A DNA stretch of 64,000 bases, from positions 62,001 through 126,000 of the forward strand of contig NZ_RJLM01000003.1 in assembly GCF_004104355.1 (NCBI RefSeq), given 5' to 3'. The notes beneath the pieces are model-generated. The model did no database searches, had not been told where the DNA came from, and was given only the letters and a program-made list of their open reading frames with translations. Made by a program: the position numbers and the translations under genes. This stretch comes from Photobacterium chitinilyticum. GTDB taxonomy: Bacteria > Pseudomonadota > Gammaproteobacteria > Enterobacterales > Vibrionaceae. Positions 1 to 9,681 of the stretch are shown piece by piece (position 1 is the stretch's first letter; each line of letters starts with the position of its first letter).

Positions 1-1
1 T

Positions 2-550
2 GTCAAAGCCAAACAGGAGATCTACACATACCAACTCGGGTCCCCACTCGAACACGACACCACCTTGGGACCACTGGTACGAACCACTGCCGCTAATTTT
101 ATTCGCGACCAAATTCAGCAGGCTATAGAAATGGGGGCAACCGCCCATATTAATGAATCTGATTTTCCGGCTAGCCAACCAGATACGCCGTATTTGGCCC
201 CTCAGCTATTGACCGGTGTCACCCACCAAATGAGAGTCATGACCGAAGAGACATTCGGACCCGTTGTTGCCGTACAAAAGGTTCACTCCGATCATGAGGC
301 AATCGCCCTGATGAATGACAGCGAGTTCGGGCTGACAGCAAGCATTTTCACCCGCAATACAGACCAAGCCATCGAATTGGGCGAACAACTGGATGTCGGG
401 ACCTTTTTTGTCAACCGCTGTGACTACCTTGATCCGGCGCTCGCCTGGACAGGCGTCAAGCACTCCGGTCGCGGCTATGCACTATCGAAGCTTGGGTTCG
501 AAACCTTAACCAGACCAAAGTCTTTCCATATCAAGCACCTTCAGGAGTAA
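2..550 (+). CDS. Aldehyde dehydrogenase, C-terminal part (5' end outside window)
   Basis: The frame is open from base 2, so the gene begins upstream of the window. About 182 residues are visible. The motif MTEETFGPVVAV and the C-terminal stretch GVKHSGRGYALSKLGFETL are typical of NAD(P)-dependent aldehyde dehydrogenases; the catalytic cysteine would lie upstream. It ends 5 bases before an iron-dependent alcohol dehydrogenase gene and is followed by a glutamine amidotransferase, so the three look like one operon oxidising an alcohol or amine-derived aldehyde. The substrate cannot be told from this fragment. Family is sure, specific role is not. Confidence 0.9.
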   Translation, partial: VKAKQEIYTYQLGSPLEHDTTLGPLVRTTAANFIRDQIQQAIEMGATAHINESDFPASQPDTPYLAPQLLTGVTHQMRVMTEETFGPVVAVQKVHSDHEAIALMNDSEFGLTASIFTRNTDQAIELGEQLDVGTFFVNRCDYLDPALAWTGVKHSGRGYALSKLGFETLTRPKSFHIKHLQE

Positions 551-555
551 CCGTT

Positions 556-1719
556 ATGCTTGAGGCCCAATGGAACTACCCCACAGCTATTACCGTTGCC
601 GAACATTGCTCAGACAAACTCGCTCAATATTGCCAAGAAGCTGGCATCAGCGCACCTTTGATGGTGACCGATCCCATCTTGGCCGACAGTAAAATGGTTC
701 GCAACGCTCTGGGAGCGTGTCGCCTTTCAGGTTTGGCTATCCAGTTATTTAGCGGCGTACAGGGCAACCCGACAGGCCAAAACATCGAGACAGGGATCCG
801 TCACTACCTTGAGGGCCAACATGACGGCATTATTGCTTTTGGTGGTGGTTCCAGCATAGATGCGGCCAAGGCCATAGCGTTAGCCGCCAATCAATCCCTA
901 TCGCTATGGGAGTTTGAAGACAAAGGGAACAACTGGAAAAAAGCCGACACCGATGTTATTGCACCAATTATCGCAGTGCCGACGACGGCCGGCACAGGAT
1001 CTGAAGTAGGCCGTGCAGCGGTTATCACCGACGAAGAGCATCAGGTTAAAAAGATTATCTTTCATCCAAAAATAATGCCAGTTCATGTCTTGCTTGATCC
1101 TACGCTGACAACGGCACTTCCACAACCTTTGACAGCTGCAACAGGCATGGATGCCCTCTCCCATAACCTAGAAGCCTTTTGCTCACCTTCCTATCACCCC
1201 ATGGCTGAAGCCATTTCCCTCGAAGCGATGCGGATGATCATGCACTATCTTCCCGTTGCATATCTTGACGGCGATAACATTCAAGCTCGTACCCACATGC
1301 TTGTAGCCTCCACCATGGGCGCCACCGCCTTTCAGAAAGGACTCGGTGCCATGCACGCCATCGCTCATTCGTTAGGTGCGGTCTACAATCACCATCATGG
1401 ATTGCTCAATGCCATTTTGATGCCTTATGTACTTGCAGCCAACCAACCAAAGATAAATGAAAAAATGGGCCGCCTCGGACGGTATCTGGCTCTGACTCAG
1501 CCTAATTTTGATGGTGTCATGAAGTGGATTCTCACGCTACGACAAGAATTGAACATTCCCCATACCCTCGCCGATATCGGTATCGACAGCCAACAGGCAC
1601 AGCGTATTGGAGAAATGGCAGCTTCTGACGCTGCCGCTTCAGGCAACCCCGTCCCGTTCACTGCTACACAATATACGGATATCTTTAACCGTGCCGTTGA
1701 TGGCACGCTAACTAATTGA
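556..1719 (+). CDS. Iron-containing (type III) alcohol dehydrogenase
   Basis: A 387-residue protein of the usual length for the family. GGGSSIDAAKAIA (about residues 96-108) is the nucleotide-binding motif and GTGSEVGRAAVITDEE follows it. HAIAHSLGAVYNHHHGLLNA carries the histidines that bind the metal. It would interconvert an alcohol and an aldehyde using NAD(P)H. The start is 5 bases after the upstream aldehyde dehydrogenase stop and the stop is 6 bases before the amidotransferase, so co-transcription is very likely. The partner dehydrogenase suggests a two-step alcohol to acid route, but the substrate is unknown. Confidence 0.92.
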   Translation: MLEAQWNYPTAITVAEHCSDKLAQYCQEAGISAPLMVTDPILADSKMVRNALGACRLSGLAIQLFSGVQGNPTGQNIETGIRHYLEGQHDGIIAFGGGSSIDAAKAIALAANQSLSLWEFEDKGNNWKKADTDVIAPIIAVPTTAGTGSEVGRAAVITDEEHQVKKIIFHPKIMPVHVLLDPTLTTALPQPLTAATGMDALSHNLEAFCSPSYHPMAEAISLEAMRMIMHYLPVAYLDGDNIQARTHMLVASTMGATAFQKGLGAMHAIAHSLGAVYNHHHGLLNAILMPYVLAANQPKINEKMGRLGRYLALTQPNFDGVMKWILTLRQELNIPHTLADIGIDSQQAQRIGEMAASDAAASGNPVPFTATQYTDIFNRAVDGTLTN

Positions 1720-1725
1720 GGCGAT

Positions 1726-2460
1726 ATGATACTGGGTATTTTACTCTGTGATGATGTGAGGCCAGAGCTACAGACAAAACACGGTAACTATCCCGCCATG
1801 TTTAGTGAACTATTTAGCCAGGTCGATTCAGGTATCGTGCTCAACTTCTATCGGGTTATGGATGGCCAGTACCCTGAGTCATTGGATGAGTGTGATGCTT
1901 ATATCAGTTCAGGCAGCAAGTTTAGCGTCTACGATAACATAAGATGGATCCGCACTTTTGAAGCCTTCATTCACCAGTTGTACCAGCAGCACATTCCTTT
2001 TATCGGGATCTGTTTTGGCCATCAGATGATTGCGAGAGCACTGGGAGGCGAAGTGTGTTGCTCGAACAAAGGTTGGGGGCTCGGTGTCGCCAATGTGAAA
2101 TTGAATCGAGACATGGTAAGTCAACACGGTTGGCTTACTGATCCAAAGAAGGGCTATTCACTACTTGTTAGCCATCAAGACCAAATCACCGAACCGCCCA
2201 AAGACACAATTGTACTGGCAGGCAGCGAGTTTTGCCCTTACGCGATGATCCAGGTCGGCCATCATTTTCTCGGGATTCAAGGGCATCCGGAATTTACTCC
2301 AGATTACAGCCATGATCTAATCCAGCTACGTAGTGATAACTACCCGCCACAAATAACCCAAACAGCATTGGCTTCATTAAGCCAACACACCGATCATCTG
2401 GCCGTCACCCTGTGGATCATTAACTTTATCAAGCTACGCCATCTCAGCTTCTCTCGCTGA
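1726..2460 (+). CDS. Class I glutamine amidotransferase-like protein
   Basis: A 244-residue protein with the class I amidotransferase nucleophile motif GICFGHQMIARALGG (Cys about residue 95) and the His-Glu pair in GIQGHPEF near residues 185-192, so the catalytic triad looks intact. Stand-alone members include gamma-glutamyl hydrolases of the PuuD type and GMP-synthase-like proteins. It is the third gene of a tight cluster with two dehydrogenases. In PuuD-like pathways an amidotransferase-fold hydrolase removes a gamma-glutamyl group after an aldehyde dehydrogenase step, so a similar role here is a reasonable but unproven inference. Confidence 0.85.
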   Translation: MILGILLCDDVRPELQTKHGNYPAMFSELFSQVDSGIVLNFYRVMDGQYPESLDECDAYISSGSKFSVYDNIRWIRTFEAFIHQLYQQHIPFIGICFGHQMIARALGGEVCCSNKGWGLGVANVKLNRDMVSQHGWLTDPKKGYSLLVSHQDQITEPPKDTIVLAGSEFCPYAMIQVGHHFLGIQGHPEFTPDYSHDLIQLRSDNYPPQITQTALASLSQHTDHLAVTLWIINFIKLRHLSFSR

Positions 2461-3242
2461 ACACTTACTTATCCCGATTATTATTCGAAATATCTGAACA
2501 TCTTCTTCCACATTGACCTATGGCGGTCACTAGGCATAACGGTCAATCCATGATTAGACCCTTTGTTTTATCCTTTTCCTAGGCCACAACAGCAGCCAGA
2601 TATATCGAGACAAGGTAGCAAGAAAAGCACTCTACAATTAATGCGTTGGTTCACATTACAATACCGGGCAGAAGAGAAAATAACGTTACCACTCCAAACC
2701 ATCATCAATCACATGACATTAATCATTAAAAACAGACTCACAAAGTAAGCGTCAAAGAAACACCACGACGCCATATTTATGACACCTATCACACCGAAAT
2801 GAGAACCAATGATATTAACCGCCATTTATTGGGATAAAGATCACTGTTCGGACCAGTCTGAGCTTTCTCCTTATCAAAAAGATGGAAAAACAAAAAAAAT
2901 CATAAACCACTTACTAATCAAAGAGATATAAATAGAGTATTTATACGAAAATTTAATTGGGTGCCTGATTTTTTAGTCACCATAAAATGGATTTTAATAC
3001 TCACCTATTGATATTGATAATGAAAATAAGTAACCTCTCGGCCGTAATATAAACATAAGAAATATAAATAACACGGATATTGATTGAGCTGATATTGATT
3101 TCATTTTAGGTAATGAATTCGAAAAATAATCAGCCTTTAATTTGAAAGCCTCACTTGCATTGGTTACAAAGCACATTTTTATAAGATCATATTAGCCTGA
3201 CAAACTTCGTTGTCTGTCCAGCTTATATAAATAGGTAGTAGA
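2461..3242. other. Gene-free AT-rich stretch
   Basis: No convincing gene on either strand. An imperfect inverted repeat lies just after the amidotransferase gene: ATTGACC at 2512-2518 pairs with GGTCAAT at 2541-2547. It has no T-run, so it may be a weak terminator or processing site. The rest is very AT-rich and leads into the chemoreceptor gene. A 61-codon open frame at 2563-2748 has no ribosome binding site and no recognisable content. Confidence 0.5.
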
Positions 3243-4871
3243 ATGAATCAAAACTGGGGACTAAGAGGCAAACTATTGGCTTGCTTTTCAACGTTGGCAT
3301 TCTTAATCATAGTGTCATATTCAACATATTCATACAATGTAATATACAGAACGGCAATTGATGGATTAGACTCAAAGCTAACAGCTTCTGCATATGCCTT
3401 AAATGGTTTAATTGGTGAAAATGCTCATGACACATTACCGTCAGTTTCAGATAACTACGAATCTATTAGTAATAAGATTAGTCGATTTACAAAAAAATCA
3501 GAAATTGACTGGGCTTATTCGACAATAGAGAAAAATGGAAAAGTATATTATACCTACATCAATCAATCAGATAATGAGCTAGCCTCTGGCAAGTATAAGA
3601 ACTGGTACCTTGAAGAGTATAAAGTTGTTCCCCAAGGCTTACGTGATGCATTCCAAACTCATAAAATTCAGTTTGAAGAATACGAAGGTGAATTTGGAAT
3701 GTGGCGTTCAGTTTTCATTCCATTTAGAAATATCAACGGCGAGTACTATGTCATTGGCGTTGATGTAGCATTAAGTTACTTAGATACGTTAAAAGATCAA
3801 ATACTAGTTCAAGTTGGTATTTTTGCAGCCATTATTATTTTGATCACATTGCTAGTGACATACAATATATCAATAAGAATAGTCAAACCACTAAACTACC
3901 TTAACCGCGTATTACAGGGCTTTGCAAATGGCAACTGGGATTTAACGAGGGAAATACCGACCACTAGTCATGATGAAATCGGGAAAATAACTAAATCGTT
4001 TAATATTTTCATTGCATCCCTTCGGATTAGAATTCTGGAGATTAACGATGGCTCAAACTCCATAACAGACACATCAAAACAACTCAATAATATCTTTAAT
4101 GGAATATCTGATCGTTCCACTTCTCAGGCTGAAAATGTACGCAGTAGTGCCGCTGCTATCGAGGAGTTAGCCGCCAGTATCCAAAGTGTTTCAGGCATAA
4201 CAAATAGCATAAACGATCAAGCAAAACAGTTTGAAGTACAAACACAGGAAACCGTAACAAAAGTCGATCAAGCTGTAGATGGTATGGTAGATGTTCAGGA
4301 AGGGGTCAATGAACTGGCTTCAAACCTTGAAGAATTAGATAAAAGTGCCAATAAAATTAATACGATTGTTTCTGTCATTAAAGATATTGCAGATCAAACC
4401 AACTTATTGGCATTGAATGCTGCAATAGAAGCCGCTCGTGCCGGTGTACAAGGACGAGGATTCGCTGTTGTTGCCGATGAAGTACGTAACCTTTCGGAAC
4501 GAACTGCTCTTGCAACAGTCGAAATCGAGAATATGCTAAAAAACATCCATCACGATACCAACATTACTTCTGAAAATATGAAGAACTCAGTTGATCTAGT
4601 CAACATAAGTACTTGTCATGCAAACGAAGCACGAAGCTCACTGATAAGCTTTACTGATGAAATTATTTCTTTACTCAATAACATGGAGCAGATATCTAAC
4701 TCTATGCAGGAACAATCAGATGCAGCTCAACACTTGTCAGGCAGTGTGTCTTGTTTAAGTATAAGTGCCGATGATAATCAGATTGCAACTAAAAACTCCG
4801 AAACTGAGTTAACAGATTTGAACAATCGCACAAGTAATCTTCATGATATTGTTGGCCAATTCAAATTATAA
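3243..4871 (+). CDS. Methyl-accepting chemotaxis protein
   Basis: A 542-residue transmembrane receptor: membrane segment at about 9-30, periplasmic sensor domain to about 185, second segment at 187-210, HAMP domain, then a cytoplasmic coiled-coil signalling domain. The hairpin tip ([18 protein letters not shown], then [18 protein letters not shown]) binds CheA/CheW in this family. There is no C-terminal NWETF-type CheR tether. It is followed 49 bases later by a broad-spectrum racemase gene, the arrangement known for Vibrio cholerae bsrV and its D-Arg/D-Lys receptor. By analogy it may sense D-amino acids, but ligand specificity cannot be read from sequence. The gene is clearly more AT-rich than most neighbours. 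Confidence 0.93.
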   Translation: MNQNWGLRGKLLACFSTLAFLIIVSYSTYSYNVIYRTAIDGLDSKLTASAYALNGLIGENAHDTLPSVSDNYESISNKISRFTKKSEIDWAYSTIEKNGKVYYTYINQSDNELASGKYKNWYLEEYKVVPQGLRDAFQTHKIQFEEYEGEFGMWRSVFIPFRNINGEYYVIGVDVALSYLDTLKDQILVQVGIFAAIIILITLLVTYNISIRIVKPLNYLNRVLQGFANGNWDLTREIPTTSHDEIGKITKSFNIFIASLRIRILEINDGSNSITDTSKQLNNIFNGISDRSTSQAENVRSSAAAIEELAASIQSVSGITNSINDQAKQFEVQTQETVTKVDQAVDGMVDVQEGVNELASNLEELDKSANKINTIVSVIKDIADQTNLLALNAAIEAARAGVQGRGFAVVADEVRNLSERTALATVEIENMLKNIHHDTNITSENMKNSVDLVNISTCHANEARSSLISFTDEIISLLNNMEQISNSMQEQSDAAQHLSGSVSCLSISADDNQIATKNSETELTDLNNRTSNLHDIVGQFKL

Positions 4872-4920
4872 CGACAGTTGAAATAACTTCAATTACATAA
4901 AATCCACATGAGAGTATTAA

Positions 4921-6141
4921 ATGAAATTTAAATTATCGCTTATAGCTTTTTCAATTTCTCTTGTTGCCAACAATGCCATGAGTGCCCCGTTCATTCTATC
5001 AAGTAATGATATTACACAGGAACAGCAAGCAATGCAGCCTAATGCCTGGGTTGAAGTTGATAGAGGCATTTTCGAAAATAATATTCAACTGCTTCAAAAA
5101 GAAGTTGGAAACAAGACCAAAATTTGTGCTGTGATGAAGGCAGATGCGTATGGAAATGGGATCGAAAACCTTATTCCTTCAGTTATTAATAGCAACATTT
5201 CATGTATAGCAATAGCCAGTAATGAAGAAGCCAAAATAGCCAGAAAAAAAGGCTTCAATGGTCAAATACTTCGAGTAAGAGCCGGTGCTCCTGATGAAAT
5301 AGAAGCTGCTGTTAAATTTAATATTGAGGAGCTTATTGGCACCCTTGAGCAAGCTGAAGCTATCTCTAAAATCGCCAAAAAACACAATACAAGTATTTCA
5401 GTACATCTTGCTTTCAACTCTGCAGGAATGGGGCGTAACGGTATTGACCTAACAACCGATAGTGGTAAAAAGGATGCTGTCAAAGTAACAAAAACACCAC
5501 GCGTTAATATTGTAGGTATGATGACCCACTTTCCGACAGAGGATTTAGATACAACAAGGCTAGGCCTAAAACGATTCATGAATGAGACTAGTTGGCTAAT
5601 AGAACACTCTGACTTAAAGCGAGATGATGTAACTCTTCATGCAGCTAACTCTTACACGACATTGATGCTACCAGAAGCTCGTTTGGATATGATCCGTCCA
5701 GGAGGAGCACTGTATGGTGACACAACATCACAATTTCCAGAGTACAAAAGTATTGTATCCTTTAAAACAGAAATTGCTTCTGTTCATAAATTCCCTGCAG
5801 GTTCGACTGTTGGTTATGATAGTACCGAAATCTTATCGAGAGAATCATTACTGGCTAATCTGCCTGTAGGTTATTCTGATGGTTATCCTCGGTCACTAAG
5901 TAGAAAAGGCCATGTCTTAATCAATGGTCAAAGAGCCAAAGTCATTGGAAAGACATCAATGAATACAACGATGGTTGACATTACAGACATTAAAGGTGCA
6001 AAACCTGGAGATGAAGTCGTTCTATTCGGTCAACAAGGTGATGGCGAAATATCCAGATCAGAGATGGAAAACAAAACCGGACGACTATTATGCGATTTAT
6101 ATACTCTATGGGGAGGCGTTAATCCAAAGTATATAAAGTAG
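4921..6141 (+). CDS. bsr: Periplasmic broad-spectrum amino-acid racemase (BsrV-like)
   Basis: A 406-residue alanine-racemase-fold enzyme with a signal peptide (residues 1 to about 21, cleavage after AMSA), unlike the cytoplasmic Alr/DadX. The PLP lysine is Lys73 in CAVMKADAYGNGI and the second catalytic residue is Tyr299 in TVGYDST, close to the K74/Y299 pair I recall for Vibrio cholerae BsrV. LHAANSYTTLMLPEARLDM and LANLPVGYSDGYPRSLS also resemble BsrV strongly. It would convert several L-amino acids (Lys, Arg, Met and others) to D-forms in the periplasm, for cell-wall editing and release. It probably shares a transcript with the chemoreceptor upstream. Confidence 0.93.
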   Translation: MKFKLSLIAFSISLVANNAMSAPFILSSNDITQEQQAMQPNAWVEVDRGIFENNIQLLQKEVGNKTKICAVMKADAYGNGIENLIPSVINSNISCIAIASNEEAKIARKKGFNGQILRVRAGAPDEIEAAVKFNIEELIGTLEQAEAISKIAKKHNTSISVHLAFNSAGMGRNGIDLTTDSGKKDAVKVTKTPRVNIVGMMTHFPTEDLDTTRLGLKRFMNETSWLIEHSDLKRDDVTLHAANSYTTLMLPEARLDMIRPGGALYGDTTSQFPEYKSIVSFKTEIASVHKFPAGSTVGYDSTEILSRESLLANLPVGYSDGYPRSLSRKGHVLINGQRAKVIGKTSMNTTMVDITDIKGAKPGDEVVLFGQQGDGEISRSEMENKTGRLLCDLYTLWGGVNPKYIK

Positions 6142-6232
6142 CCTCGATATAACAGCTAAAAGAATAATTGTCAGTAAGTATAAAACCACTAGAACACAGC
6201 TTGGCTGACACAATCTAAAGAGGGGTATCATA

Positions 6233-6448
6233 ATGAAAGACGGTGATGATGAACAGCCTCAGTTAAACACTCATCAAAACCTAGTAGTTATCGATAAGGA
6301 CAAAAAGTTCATGGGCTTTAGCGAGTTTAATAAGTACTGTGATAGTGCTGGCTGTGTACCATTTATTAATGTGTTTGATATTTATGAAAGCTGGAAGCAT
6401 CTAAATAAAGCCGAAAGCCCGAAAGATGATAATCAAAACATTCAATGA
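6233..6448 (+). CDS. Small hypothetical protein (71 residues)
   Basis: A 71-residue acidic protein preceded by a good ribosome binding site (AGAGGGG, 6 bases before ATG). I recognise no family. It has one central folded-looking stretch (LVVIDKDKKFMGFSEFNKYC) flanked by polar ends and contains two cysteines. It lies 91 bases after the racemase on the same strand and has similar AT-rich composition, so it may belong to the same acquired segment. Coding status is supported by the ribosome binding site and balanced composition only. Confidence 0.55.
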   Translation: MKDGDDEQPQLNTHQNLVVIDKDKKFMGFSEFNKYCDSAGCVPFINVFDIYESWKHLNKAESPKDDNQNIQ

Positions 6449-6514
6449 TATTTTTAATATAAAAGAGTTCGTTGCTCGATCTCTTTAACACTGGCTACAT
6501 GACGTGTAGAAAGG

Positions 6515-6539
6515 AAAAAAAACGCCGCATGGATGCGGC
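6515..6539 (-). terminator. Rho-independent terminator of the EamA gene
   Basis: On the minus strand GCCGCAT, a 2-base loop and ATGCGGC are followed by a run of Ts (A-run 6515-6522 on the plus strand). It lies 31 bases past the stop of the transporter gene. Confidence 0.85.
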
Positions 6540-6569
6540 ATATAACAGTTTCATTGTTATTGCTTCACT

Positions 6570-7421
6570 TTAACCTTTCTTACTCAACACCAGAGCAATA
6601 CCACCAAGAATCGCAGAAGAAGCCAAGAACAAGCGTATCGAAATCGACTCGCCAAGGAAAAAGACCCCACCGATTGCTGCGAGTACCGGAACACTTAGCT
6701 GAACCGTAGCAGCCGTAGTCGCCTGCAATGCAGGAAGTACGCTATACCACATCACGTAACCGATCCCCGACGCTATAGCACCGGATAAAACGGCATACCC
6801 GACTCCCGTCCAGTCTAACGACATGCTGCCGAGCATCAGAAAGCTCAACGCTAGGGAAAATGGTACGGCTCTAAGAAAATTACCAGTGGTTGCCAAAACC
6901 GGATCGACAGCCGTTTTACCTCTTATTGAATAAATCCCCCAGGCAATGCCTGCCGCCAACATTAATACCGAACCCAGCAATGGTGGAGCCGACACACCGG
7001 GTAGCAACAGCCCTAAAAGACCGCCTATCGCCAAGCTAAAACCTAGCCATTGAATAGTAGTCAGACGTTCCCCTTGCCAAAGACCGTACCCCAACATGGT
7101 TGTTTGCACTGCCGCAAAAAGCAGCAGCGCTCCAGTGGCCGCGGACAGGTTAATATAGGCAAAAGAAAAACCTGCAGCATAAATAAACAAGGCAAGTGCA
7201 GACGGCCAGTTTCCCTCTGTATGCTGAGAACTGTTTTTCCAAGTAGAAATCCACCACAACATCACCGCCCCTGATAGCATACGTATCGATGTAAAGGTGG
7301 CAGCATCTATATCAGTATCAAGCAAAGCCAGTCTGTTTAGCAGTGAGTTTCCGGCAAACGCCAACATCGCAAGCGTAGTAACAATCATCACTCTGGAAAG
7401 CTGCATTTGATTTGACGGCAT
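6570..7421 (-). CDS. EamA/DMT-family membrane transporter
   Basis: A 283-residue hydrophobic protein with about ten membrane segments in two similar halves, as in EamA drug/metabolite transporters (LALFIYAAGFSFAYINLSAA in the first half, GIGYVMWYSVLPAL in the second). Such proteins export or import small metabolites such as amino acids or nucleobases; the substrate cannot be predicted. I chose the ATG at 7421 because GGGGAG sits 6 bases before it; the frame stays open to 7484, but those codons lack a ribosome binding site. It is transcribed alone and has its own terminator. Confidence 0.88.
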   Translation of the reverse strand: MPSNQMQLSRVMIVTTLAMLAFAGNSLLNRLALLDTDIDAATFTSIRMLSGAVMLWWISTWKNSSQHTEGNWPSALALFIYAAGFSFAYINLSAATGALLLFAAVQTTMLGYGLWQGERLTTIQWLGFSLAIGGLLGLLLPGVSAPPLLGSVLMLAAGIAWGIYSIRGKTAVDPVLATTGNFLRAVPFSLALSFLMLGSMSLDWTGVGYAVLSGAIASGIGYVMWYSVLPALQATTAATVQLSVPVLAAIGGVFFLGESISIRLFLASSAILGGIALVLSKKG

Positions 7422-7535
7422 AAAGCTCCCCACATAGATATCATTGTTTTCTATAGCGACTGATATAAAAAGAGCAGCGCCCACAAGTGCTGGGGAGCTG
7501 CCCTATATTATGACTGATATATCTCGCTTAACGCG

Positions 7536-8447
7536 CTATACCTCGACTATCACCTTCTTAGCCAACGACATCGCAAGATTATTATCGTAATACGCCGCCT
7601 CATTGATGAAGTGCGGGTAGGCTTCATAATCCCCTATCCAGCAAATTTCCTTGCCATCAAATAAGGTAAACACCGGATCGCCCGAACGTATTGGTTTGAA
7701 ATCAGCATCTTGGATATTTCTATGTACCATGCCAATACGTTCCCCTTTATCATCTTCCGGTAACTTCAGCGTTTCTTCGTATTTGAATGCCTCATAGCTT
7801 GCCGGTAGCGTCGGCAAAGAACCCGTATTATGTAACTCGACATAATCAAGAATATGCTGAGTCATCTCTTCCATCCAGTCCAGTACATCCTGACGGAGTA
7901 CCGACTGCGACTGCGGGCCAACTTCAACAATCACTCCCTGCTTGGTGATTGAACTCAGGAAGTAATGTTCCTCGACAGTGGACTGATCTTCCAATACCAC
8001 GACGGCCTCGGGCATTTTAGCTTTAACGTAAGCGCCCATTTTGCGGTTAAACGCATCAGACTGCAGTAGGATTAGCGTCGGGCCCATATTGCTGGTTGTA
8101 TTGTGCAAATCAATAATGAAGTCAGTCTTGGCATTCCCTTTCGGGCCAACCTGAAGGTTGATGGCTTTTGCCCTGCTCTGCTCATAATTAGCCAGTTCAG
8201 GATTGTTCAAATCATCAAGGCTAAACTGGCGATTCAGATCGCAATCAAGATAGCGCTTGTTTTCCTCAAACGCTTTCGGATTGGCAAAAACAGTTTGGGT
8301 CGAAAAGGAATCTCGGATAATCAACGTGGGATTTTGCTGCCACTTGCGAAGCAAGTAAATCCCGCTGAATTCGTTTCCATGCGTGCCGCCGATAACAGCA
8401 ACCGAATTAATTGTATTCGTCCTTGTATTCACAGGCCTGGTTCTCAC
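7536..8447 (-). CDS. Aspartoacylase family zinc hydrolase
   Basis: A 303-residue protein of the AstE/AspA family. The zinc-site motif VIGGTHGNEFSGIYLL near the N-terminus, DCDLNRQF and DLHNTTSNMG are the signature blocks of aspartoacylases, which hydrolyse N-acetylaspartate to aspartate and acetate. The YHFLSS-type region and a beta-rich C-terminal domain are also expected. The annotated start is a GTG; the N-terminal 14 residues before the conserved block are not well supported, so the true start may be a little downstream. It stands alone, between a transporter and a hypothetical gene on the same strand. Confidence 0.88.
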   Translation of the reverse strand: MRTRPVNTRTNTINSVAVIGGTHGNEFSGIYLLRKWQQNPTLIIRDSFSTQTVFANPKAFEENKRYLDCDLNRQFSLDDLNNPELANYEQSRAKAINLQVGPKGNAKTDFIIDLHNTTSNMGPTLILLQSDAFNRKMGAYVKAKMPEAVVVLEDQSTVEEHYFLSSITKQGVIVEVGPQSQSVLRQDVLDWMEEMTQHILDYVELHNTGSLPTLPASYEAFKYEETLKLPEDDKGERIGMVHRNIQDADFKPIRSGDPVFTLFDGKEICWIGDYEAYPHFINEAAYYDNNLAMSLAKKVIVEV

Positions 8448-8519
8448 TCGTCATTCTAAAGAATTGATCTCAATATAAAATGAATACCAGTTTCACTCTC
8501 TATTTGCCAGTGAAACAGA

Positions 8520-8969
8520 CTAATTTTCGACAGGTCGGGTTTGTGCCAACTTCAGATAAGAGTGCAACTCACCGTTTTTATACTCAATTGCCGAATGGAT
8601 ATTAACCGTTCTATTTGCAAGCACGGCACAACGATACTGGTCTTCACCTTTGTAAATAACCATCTCAATCACGCCATCAATCAACTCCCACCGCCCAGTG
8701 GTTCGCTGGCGATTAAATAACGTATATTCATCCAGTCGGCCATCAGGAAAGAATGTCAGCTCAGTAATATACCCTGCACTACAGGTTTTTATCCATTGCT
8801 GTGACGCGATCTCGTCCGGTGAAAAGTTTCGCTTGGTAGCAAGCCAATCATGCATATTGGCTTGCTCGTCTGTATCCAATACCGGCAATGCATCCAAGTC
8901 CAGCAACCTGACACGTTCTGACTCACGAAAATACAACTGGAGCAACTGGCATGTTTTCTTCTCTGACAT
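8520..8969 (-). CDS. Hypothetical protein (149 residues)
   Basis: A soluble 149-residue protein that I do not recognise. The ATG at 8969 is preferred over an in-frame GTG three codons earlier because AAAGG lies about 8 bases upstream of it. The C-terminal half (TELTFFPDGRLDEYTLFNRQ, then GRWELIDGVIEMVIYKGEDQ) looks like a small beta-sheet domain of the kind that carries a graph of alternating strands. No catalytic motif is visible. It is between aspartoacylase and arfB, all on the minus strand, with gaps that suggest separate transcription. Confidence 0.72.
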   Translation of the reverse strand: MSEKKTCQLLQLYFRESERVRLLDLDALPVLDTDEQANMHDWLATKRNFSPDEIASQQWIKTCSAGYITELTFFPDGRLDEYTLFNRQRTTGRWELIDGVIEMVIYKGEDQYRCAVLANRTVNIHSAIEYKNGELHSYLKLAQTRPVEN

Positions 8970-9061
8970 CCATATCACCTTTACACATCATCATGTTAGA
9001 AGTGAAACTAAACGCTATCGAGGCATCTTTCACGAACTAAAGAATCAAAGTGTTAACCTGC

Positions 9062-9475
9062 TCAAAACTTAACCTTCCCTCGCATGTTTTTCGTCTGCCC
9101 ACGCTGAGTTTTCTTATCCATCCGGCGCCGCTGCGACCCTTTCGTAGGTTTGGTCGCCCGACGTGCCTTCTGCTGAACGACGGAAGCTTGTATCAATTCT
9201 TTGAGCCGTAATAACGCGTCTTCCTTATTCTGCTCTTGAGTACGATACTGCTGTGCCTTGATGATGATCACACCATCTTTTGTGATGCGGTGATCAGATA
9301 ATTTAAGCAGACGCTCTTTATAAAAATCCGGTAAGGTTGAGCGTTTTATGTCAAAACGGAGGTGAATCGCACTGGAGACCTTGTTGACATTTTGACCACC
9401 CGCTCCCTGAGCGCGAATCGCGGTAATTTCAATTTCCCAGTCAGCAAGTTGTACAGAATTGGAGATAGTTAACAT
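9062..9475 (-). CDS. arfB: Alternative ribosome-rescue factor ArfB (YaeJ)
   Basis: A 137-residue peptidyl-tRNA hydrolase. The GGQ motif in AQGAGGQNVNKVSSAIHLRF is the release-factor catalytic loop. The C-terminal tail is very basic (RRATKPTKGSQRRRMDKKTQ), which in E. coli ArfB enters the empty mRNA channel of stalled ribosomes. Length matches the family (about 140). It hydrolyses peptidyl-tRNA on ribosomes without a stop codon, backing up tmRNA. Confidence 0.95.
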   Translation of the reverse strand: MLTISNSVQLADWEIEITAIRAQGAGGQNVNKVSSAIHLRFDIKRSTLPDFYKERLLKLSDHRITKDGVIIIKAQQYRTQEQNKEDALLRLKELIQASVVQQKARRATKPTKGSQRRRMDKKTQRGQTKNMRGKVKF

Positions 9476-9681
9476 GAATAGAAGTGCAAACCTGTTACGA
9501 AAAGGTATTCAGCTTCGATTATAAAGTATCTAGTACCACTTGTACGAAAATATGACTGATCCATTTTTCACCAAAAAATATCCTAAATGTGATCATGCTT
9601 ACAGGCTCGTCCAAAGAGAGTACTGGCAATAGATAAGAACCAGTATTCTTTGCTGCATCAAACATCATTACTCTTATCTTC

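Noticed and set aside
2563-2748. 61-codon open frame after the amidotransferase
   Set aside because: No ribosome binding site, low-complexity polar content and no family.
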